From an uncultured Opitutia bacterium (GTDB lineage Bacteria; Verrucomicrobiota; Verrucomicrobiia; Opitutales; Opitutaceae): 35,913 nucleotides of DNA. The stretch covers positions 1 to 35,913 of the forward strand of contig CAITWF010000050.1 of assembly GCA_903896015.1 (NCBI GenBank), in the 5' to 3' direction. Below, one piece after another: positions 31,402 to 35,913 of the stretch (the stretch's first letter is position 1; every line of letters starts with the position of its first letter). Both the position numbers and the translations under genes were made by a program. A model generated the notes under the pieces. That model saw nothing but the letters and a program-made list of their open reading frames with translations. It was not told the origin of the DNA and made no database searches.

Positions 31402-31430
31402 CCCGCCGGCATTTCGCCGGCGGGTTTTTT
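31402..31430 (+). terminator. Rho-independent terminator of the TonB receptor gene
   Basis: CCCGCCGGC (31402-31410), loop atttc, GCCGGCGGG (31416-31424), then six T residues. A perfect nine-pair GC-rich stem with T-run, 20 bases after the receptor stop; it isolates the receptor from the genes to its right. Confidence 0.93.
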
Positions 31431-31512
31431 AATTGATCGCCTCGTCACGGATTCTGTGCGGCTTCGTCTTTCCCGTTTGCCTGCGCCCGCTGTCTTGTCG
31501 GCCTATTTTTTC

Positions 31513-32337
31513 ATGCGCCCGAACTCCCCCGCTCCCTTTTCACCCCGCGGACGGCCGCTGACTTGGTGTGCCGCCGCGCTCGCTTCCCTGCTGGCGGTCG
31601 CCGCGCACGCCACCCCCGTGTGGGAAATCAATCTCGTCGGCGACATGTATGACGAAGGCCGCGCTCTCCCGCACCCCACGCCGGACCAGCCAGCGCATTA
31701 CTACCCGATCGTCGGCGGCTTTCAGGAGATGGGCGCAAAAGTCAAAGGCGTGCAACCGCCGCCCACCAAGGACATTGTCCACGCCCTCGCCGCCGCGCTC
31801 GCGCGCGAAGGCTACCTCGTCTCGCAGGAGGTGGTCGTCCCCGCGCCCAACGGTGGGCCCGCCACGGCCAAAGCGCTCGCGCCCCCGCCCTCGCTCGTCC
31901 TCGTCTTTCACTGGGGCTATCTCAACCCGGAAAAATTCGATGACGGCTCAGACTCCTCCGCGCCGCCCCCCATCATCAACGGCGATCAAATGCTCGGCCT
32001 CACCGCCGGCCGGAAACTCGACAGCATTTTTGACTCAGACTTCCAGCGCCAGGCCGTCATGGCCGGCATCCAGGACGATCGCTTTTTCGTGATGATCTCG
32101 GCCTACGATTTCAACGCCTACAACCAGCAGCACAAAAAAATCCGGCTCTGGGTCGCGAAGATGAGCGTGCCCTCCGGCGGCACGACGCTCGCCGAGGCAC
32201 TGCCCGTCCTCATCAAACATGGCGGCAGCATTTTCGGCCGCGAGACGGTCGGGCCTAAATCCATCGACGTACCGGTCGTCCGCCAAGGCCGCGTCGAAGT
32301 CGGCACACCGACCGTGGTCCCCGACGATAAGAAATAG
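31513..32337 (+). CDS. Secreted protein of unknown function
   Basis: The 274-residue product starts MRPNSPAPFSPRGRPLTWCA, with a hydrophobic signal segment (AAALASLLAVAAHA) and likely cleavage after AHA near residue 34. The mature part begins TPVWEINLVGDMYDEGRALP and includes IVHALAAALAREGYLVS, SLVLVFHWGYLNPEKFDD, FFVMISAYDFNAYNQQHKKI and IRLWVAKMSVPSGGTTLAEA. The layout suggests a compact alpha/beta fold with a nucleotide- or sugar-independent core; no catalytic motif is recognised. Start 31513 is preferred over GTG 31456 because the signal peptide follows it. It precedes the TMTC-like gene by 26 bases and is probably co-transcribed with it and kduD. Confidence 0.7.
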   Translation: MRPNSPAPFSPRGRPLTWCAAALASLLAVAAHATPVWEINLVGDMYDEGRALPHPTPDQPAHYYPIVGGFQEMGAKVKGVQPPPTKDIVHALAAALAREGYLVSQEVVVPAPNGGPATAKALAPPPSLVLVFHWGYLNPEKFDDGSDSSAPPPIINGDQMLGLTAGRKLDSIFDSDFQRQAVMAGIQDDRFFVMISAYDFNAYNQQHKKIRLWVAKMSVPSGGTTLAEALPVLIKHGGSIFGRETVGPKSIDVPVVRQGRVEVGTPTVVPDDKK

Positions 32338-32363
32338 TTTTCGCGCGTCCTCTCGTCTCCGCC

Positions 32364-34286
32364 ATGAACGGCCAGCGTCTGCCGCGACGCCAACTCCTCC
32401 TCGCGCTTGGGCTCCTCGCGCTCGCCAGCGCCGCAGCGTATTACAACGCCTTCTCCACTCCCTTCGTCTTCGACGATCAATTTGCCGTCGTAGAAAATCC
32501 CACGATCCGACACTTGGAAAAACTTGGCGACGTCCTACGCCCGCCACCCTACGCCGCCGGCGCAGCCGGCCGGCCGCTCGTCAATCTCACTCTCGCGCTT
32601 AACTACGCGCTCGGCGGACTGCAACCGTGGGGTTACCACGCGCTCAACGTCGCGCTCCACGCCCTCACCGCGCTCACGCTGTTCGGCCTCGTCCGGCGCA
32701 CCCTTAAAAAAACCACGCTCGCGGTTGATTCGTTTTCCCTCGCCCTAACGATCGCCCTGCTCTGGACCGCTCATCCCCTGCTCACCGAGTCGGTGACCTG
32801 CGTGATCCAGCGCAATGAGATCCTCGCCGGACTTTTCTATCTGCTCACGCTGTATTGCTTCGTGCGCGGCGCAGAGCCGCCCGCCAGAAAAATCTGGCCG
32901 TGTCTTTCCGTGCTCGCGTGCCTGCTCGGCGTGACCGCGAAGGAAATCATCGTTTCCGCGCCACTCATCGTCCTCCTGTATGATCGCACGTTCGTGACGG
33001 GGACGTTTGCCGCGGCGTGGCGCATGCGTCGCGGATTCTATCTCTCGCTCGCGAGCACCTGGCTCGTGCTCGCCGGGCTCATGCTCAGTTCGCAAAACCG
33101 CGGCGGCACCGCGGGGTTTGACCTCGGCGTAAGCGCGTGGGACTACCTGCTCACGCAATGTCGCGCGATCCTGATCTATCTGAAACTCGCGCTCTGGCCG
33201 CATCCGCTGGTGATCGACTACGGCACCGATCTCACCACTCGCCTGATCGACATTGCACCCCAGGCACTTTTGCTGATCGCGCTGGCCGGCGCGACCGCGG
33301 TGGCGGTGCGCCGTCGTTCGGCGTTCGGATTTACTGGCGTGTGCTTCTTTGCGATCCTCGCGCCGAGTTCGAGCTTCGTGCCGCTCGTCACTCAACCGGT
33401 TGCCGAACATCGGATGTATCTGCCGCTGGCCGCGGTCTGTGAGCTCGCCATCGTCGCGATCTATTTTGTTGCCGGACGGCGCAGTTTGTTCGTGTGGCCC
33501 CTGCTCGCGCTGGGCTTTGCCGCGCTGACCGTCGCGCGCAATCGCGACTATCGCAGCGAAATCACCCTGACCGAAAGCGCGCTCGCTGCCTATCCGCGCA
33601 ACGACCGCGCCTATCTCAATCTCGGCACCTTCGCCTCCCGCGAAAACCGACCCGCCGATGCGATTCGCTACTACGAAAAAGCGCTCGGGCAAAACCCGAC
33701 CGCCGCAGACACGCAGTTCGATCTCGCCCTCGTGCTGGAGCAAACCGGCCGCGCCTCTGAGGCCCTCGATCATTACCGCGAAGCGGTACGACTCCGGCCC
33801 GGCGTGCCGAGCGCGCAGTATCACCTCGGACTCGCACTCGCCAAAGCCGGCCGCCTCGCCGAGGCCGTCGTTCCGCTCGCCGAGGCCCTGCGACTCCAAC
33901 CTGACTCTGCCGCCGCCCGCCAAAGTCTCGCGGCGGCGCACGCGAGCCTCGGCAACAGCGACGCCCAAGCCGGCCACCTCCCCGCCGCAATTTCCCACTA
34001 CGAGATCACTGTGCGCCTCGATCCACACGATGCGCGCACCCAAAATAATCTCGCCAACGCCCTCTCTCAACTAGGCCGCCCCGCCGACGCGATCGCGCAC
34101 TACGAGGCCGCCATCACTGTCGCGCCCGACTACACCGAGGCGCACTTTAACCTCGCCTCCGAACTGCTCGCAAAAGGCCGGCTGCGCGAGGCGCGCGCTC
34201 ACCTGCTCGAAGTCCTGCGGCTCAAGCCCGACGACACAGAAGCCCACCGCGCCCTCGACCAAATCGGGCCCACGCCTGTGCATTGA
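32364..34286 (+). CDS. TMTC-like membrane glycosyltransferase with TPR repeats
   Basis: The 640-residue protein has an N-terminal membrane region of about ten helices (1-400) and a TPR tail (about 405-635). After the first helix comes STPFVFDDQFAVVENPTIRH, with the Asp37-Asp38 pair expected of GT-C-fold transferases; GYHALNVALHALTALTLFGL, TAHPLLTESVTCVIQRNEIL and VTQPVAEHRMYLPLA match the TMTC/DUF1736 pattern. The tail has repeats such as AYLNLGTFASRENRPADAIR, AQYHLGLALAKAGRLAEAVV and AHFNLASELLAKGRLREARA. Relatives in animals are O-mannosyltransferases using dolichol-phosphate-mannose; bacterial members are uncharacterised but probably use polyprenyl-phosphate sugars to modify exported proteins. 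Substrate and acceptor here are inference. Confidence 0.8.
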   Translation: MNGQRLPRRQLLLALGLLALASAAAYYNAFSTPFVFDDQFAVVENPTIRHLEKLGDVLRPPPYAAGAAGRPLVNLTLALNYALGGLQPWGYHALNVALHALTALTLFGLVRRTLKKTTLAVDSFSLALTIALLWTAHPLLTESVTCVIQRNEILAGLFYLLTLYCFVRGAEPPARKIWPCLSVLACLLGVTAKEIIVSAPLIVLLYDRTFVTGTFAAAWRMRRGFYLSLASTWLVLAGLMLSSQNRGGTAGFDLGVSAWDYLLTQCRAILIYLKLALWPHPLVIDYGTDLTTRLIDIAPQALLLIALAGATAVAVRRRSAFGFTGVCFFAILAPSSSFVPLVTQPVAEHRMYLPLAAVCELAIVAIYFVAGRRSLFVWPLLALGFAALTVARNRDYRSEITLTESALAAYPRNDRAYLNLGTFASRENRPADAIRYYEKALGQNPTAADTQFDLALVLEQTGRASEALDHYREAVRLRPGVPSAQYHLGLALAKAGRLAEAVVPLAEALRLQPDSAAARQSLAAAHASLGNSDAQAGHLPAAISHYEITVRLDPHDARTQNNLANALSQLGRPADAIAHYEAAITVAPDYTEAHFNLASELLAKGRLREARAHLLEVLRLKPDDTEAHRALDQIGPTPVH

Positions 34287-34317
34287 CGCCGCACGCCCTC
34301 CGCGAAAATCTCTCCCC

Positions 34318-35097
34318 ATGTCATCCTACCTCGAACAAAAGTTCGGTCTTCACGGCAAAGTCGCCCTCGTCACCGGGTCCTCGCAGGGCCTCGGAAAAGC
34401 CATGGCGATCGCCCTCGCCCGCGCCGGCGCCGATGTGATCATCAATGGGCGCGACGAGAAAAAACTTTCCCCCGTCGTCGCCGAGATTACGGCGCTCAAC
34501 CTCGGCACAAAAGTCTATGCCATCGCCGCCGATCTCGGCGATCGCGCCGCTGTTTCCCGCCTCATCGCGCAAGCGATCGCGTGGCAGGGCCACCTCGACA
34601 TCCTCGTCAACAACGCCGGTATCATCAAGCGCACGCCCGCCGTCGATCACTCTGATGGCGACTGGGACACCGTGATCGCCGTGAATCTCAACGGCGTCTT
34701 CACCGCCTGCCGCGCCGCCGGCAAACACATGATCGCGCGCGGCTCCGGCAAGATCGTCAACATTGCCTCGTTGCTCACCTTTTTCGGTGGGATCACCGTG
34801 CCGGGCTACGCTGCGAGCAAAGGCGCCGTCGGCCAGCTCACGAAAGCGCTCTCCAACGAATGGGCCGGCAAGGGCGTCAACGTCAACGCGATCGCCCCCG
34901 GCTACATGCGCACCGACAACACCGCCGCGCTTCAGGCTGATCCCGTGCGCTCGAAGGAAATCCTCGCACGCATCCCCGCCAACCGCTGGGGCGAGCCAAG
35001 CGATCTTGAGGGCGCAGTCGTGTTTCTCGCCTCACCCGCGAGCGATTACCTCAGCGGCCACGTAATGGCCGTCGACGGCGGCTGGTGCGGGAGATAA
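34318..35097 (+). CDS. kduD: 2-deoxy-D-gluconate 3-dehydrogenase (KduD-type SDR)
   Basis: The 259-residue SDR has cofactor motif TGSSQGLG (19-26), NNAG (98-101), and catalytic Ser151, Tyr164 and Lys168 (GYAASKGAVGQLTKAL). The C-terminal half follows KduD closely: NEWAGKGVNVNAIAPGYMRT, ILARIPANRWGEPSDLEGAV and SDYLSGHVMAVDGGWCGR. KduD interconverts 2-deoxy-D-gluconate/3-keto forms and 2,5-diketo-3-deoxygluconate/2-keto-3-deoxygluconate in uronate (pectin, alginate, glycosaminoglycan) breakdown. Its usual partner KduI is not in the window. It follows the TMTC-like gene by 31 bases. Related gluconate 5-dehydrogenases are the main alternative. Confidence 0.8.
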   Translation: MSSYLEQKFGLHGKVALVTGSSQGLGKAMAIALARAGADVIINGRDEKKLSPVVAEITALNLGTKVYAIAADLGDRAAVSRLIAQAIAWQGHLDILVNNAGIIKRTPAVDHSDGDWDTVIAVNLNGVFTACRAAGKHMIARGSGKIVNIASLLTFFGGITVPGYAASKGAVGQLTKALSNEWAGKGVNVNAIAPGYMRTDNTAALQADPVRSKEILARIPANRWGEPSDLEGAVVFLASPASDYLSGHVMAVDGGWCGR

Positions 35098-35174
35098 TTG
35101 CCTGCGCGCCGCCGCGACGACCACTGGACCCTGCGTGTGGGGAGTCCACTCGCGTCACGGCGACTGCCCGCGGC

Positions 35175-35772
35175 TCATTTTTTTGCCGGCGTCTGCGTAG
35201 GCCCAAGTTGGTTTTGGGCTTGGTTCAATTTCGCCTGTAAATCCGCTGCCCTCGCCTCGGCAGCATTGGCTTGGGCTGTCGCCCTCGCCATTTCCACCTG
35301 AGCACGCTCGGCCTGCACTTGGATCGTCGTCGAGGTCGACTTGGCACTGTCGAATTGAATCTGGAGCGAGGCCAACTCGCCTTCCGTCCGGTTCAAGCGC
35401 GACTCAAGCGACTCCCCCGCCGGATTTCACTTGGGACAACTGAGACTCCAGCTGCGCCACCGGGTTGCTGGCCTGCTCTACTTTGGTCCGCATCATCGCC
35501 GCCTCGTTCTTCGCCTGATCCACTTGGATCTGTAACGCCGACGCGTCGGCCTTGGCCCGATCCAACTGCTTCTGCGAATCAGCGAAAACCGCTTTGGTTT
35601 GATCCAACGCAGACCGCAAATCGGCGATCGCGCTGTTCTTGCTTCGAACCGAGTTGTTGACGGCCGCAGCCACCAACGCGAGCGCGGCGGCGAAAACTCC
35701 GGCGGCAACCCAGGCGACGGTGCTCTTTGATTCCTGTTCCTGGGGGGCTGACGAGATCGGACCTGGTAGGGG
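35175..35772 (-). pseudogene. Membrane-anchored coiled-coil protein gene, frameshifted and interrupted by an IS
   Basis: Read on the minus strand from the IS boundary at 35772, the frame gives ISSAPQEQESKS, a membrane helix (VAWVAAGVFAAALALVAAAV), then heptad-rich coiled coil: ALDQTKAVFADSQKQLDRAK, ASALQIQVDQAKNEAAMMRT, QLESQLSQVKSGG. At the run of five C (35414-35418; G on the coding strand) the frame breaks to an early stop at 35404. One base fewer restores ESLESRLNRTEGELASLQIQ and the rest to a stop at 35175. No start codon precedes the membrane helix before the IS end, so the 5' end was lost to the insertion. The intact protein would be an envelope coiled-coil protein of unknown role. The frameshift might be a sequencing error; the IS interruption would still disable the gene. 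Confidence 0.7.
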
Positions 35773-35913
35773 GTAAGCGGTAATTCCTCGACAGCCTAGT
35801 CAGCGGAACGTCGCGCGCGTAAAGTGCGCGGATGAACGAGAGCAAAGCATTGGTAGTGGCGAGCCCGCGACGACGGCATTTGCGGCCGGAGGAACGTGCG
35901 CAGGTGCTGGCGC
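35773..35913 (+). mobile_element. Left end of an IS66-family element (partial)
   Basis: The sequence GTAAGCGGTAATTCC at 35773 matches the conserved GTAAGCG start of IS66-family terminal inverted repeats. A small plus-strand frame opens 59 bases inside, as expected for the first accessory gene. The eight bases outside, GGTAGGGG (35765-35772), would be one copy of the 8-bp target duplication typical of the family; the other copy lies beyond the window. The insertion falls in the 5' part of the coiled-coil gene. Confidence 0.6.
35832..35913 (+). CDS. Start of an IS66 accessory protein (TnpA-like), partial at window edge
   Basis: The frame begins at ATG 35832, reads MNESKALVVASPRRRHLRPE then ERAQVLA, and is still open at the window end. 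IS66 TnpA proteins commonly begin with a short variable segment followed by RRRxxxxEE(K/R)xxxL and a helix-turn-helix. The position just inside the GTAAGCG end supports the call, but only 27 codons are visible. Confidence 0.5.
   Translation, partial: MNESKALVVASPRRRHLRPEERAQVLA

Overview
The window reads as chromosome from a high-GC, Gram-negative, polysaccharide-degrading bacterium, most likely a member of the Verrucomicrobiota close to Opitutaceae. The reasons are the style of the TonB-dependent receptor (no SusD partner, a VIQLSEFSVSE linker after the signal peptide), a DUF5107-TPR protein, secreted glycoside hydrolases of families 27, 29 and 31, a TMTC-like TPR glycosyltransferase and starts with little Shine-Dalgarno signal. 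The taxonomic call is an inference from gene content.

Left part (1-6936) is accessory DNA. The edge carries the last 28 codons and the end of an IS3-type element, followed by a Fic adenylyltransferase and a headless RepB/ParB-like partition fragment. A 150-bp direct repeat (2062-2211 and 6756-6905, about 93 % identical) then brackets a roughly 4.7-kb island. The right copy is the 3' part of an intact initiator tRNA-Met gene (6860-6936, minus) plus its terminator. The left copy is a severed 3' tRNA half with the same terminator. This is the layout of tRNA-targeted integration, but no integrase is present. Cargo: a VapBC-type toxin-antitoxin pair with a palindromic operator, a broken alpha/beta hydrolase, a two-gene unit (EF-Tu domain-III-like protein and TPR protein), a putative glycosidase lipoprotein (GHL15-like) and a C-terminal gene fragment.

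Middle (7103-9130) holds the ribosome-associated GTPase HflX and a NarL/LuxR response regulator, overlapping tail to tail. From 18220 down to 9206 runs one minus-strand gene series: GH29 alpha-L-fucosidase, GH27 alpha-galactosidase, an Opp/Dpp-type permease and two ATPases, zinc alcohol dehydrogenase, SDR and a Dabb protein. Four of its junctions are ATGA stop/start overlaps. It looks like a unit for trimming fucosylated/galactosylated glycans, importing the products and oxidising them, but the second permease and the binding protein of the transporter are missing here.

Divergently, araF-araG-araH (18384-21955) is a complete L-arabinose ABC importer. It converges on a second minus-strand group (28748 to 21962): LacI regulator, secreted GH31 glycosidase, and the 1118-residue DUF5107-TPR protein. 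Across a 138-bp region with two perfect inverted repeats lies a TonB-dependent receptor (28887-31382) with a strong terminator. Receptor, regulator and GH31 form a compact polysaccharide utilisation locus.

The right end has a secreted unknown protein, a TMTC-like membrane glycosyltransferase with TPRs, and a KduD-type 2-deoxy-D-gluconate 3-dehydrogenase. It finishes with a coiled-coil gene broken twice, by a one-base frameshift and by the left end of an IS66-type element that runs off the window.
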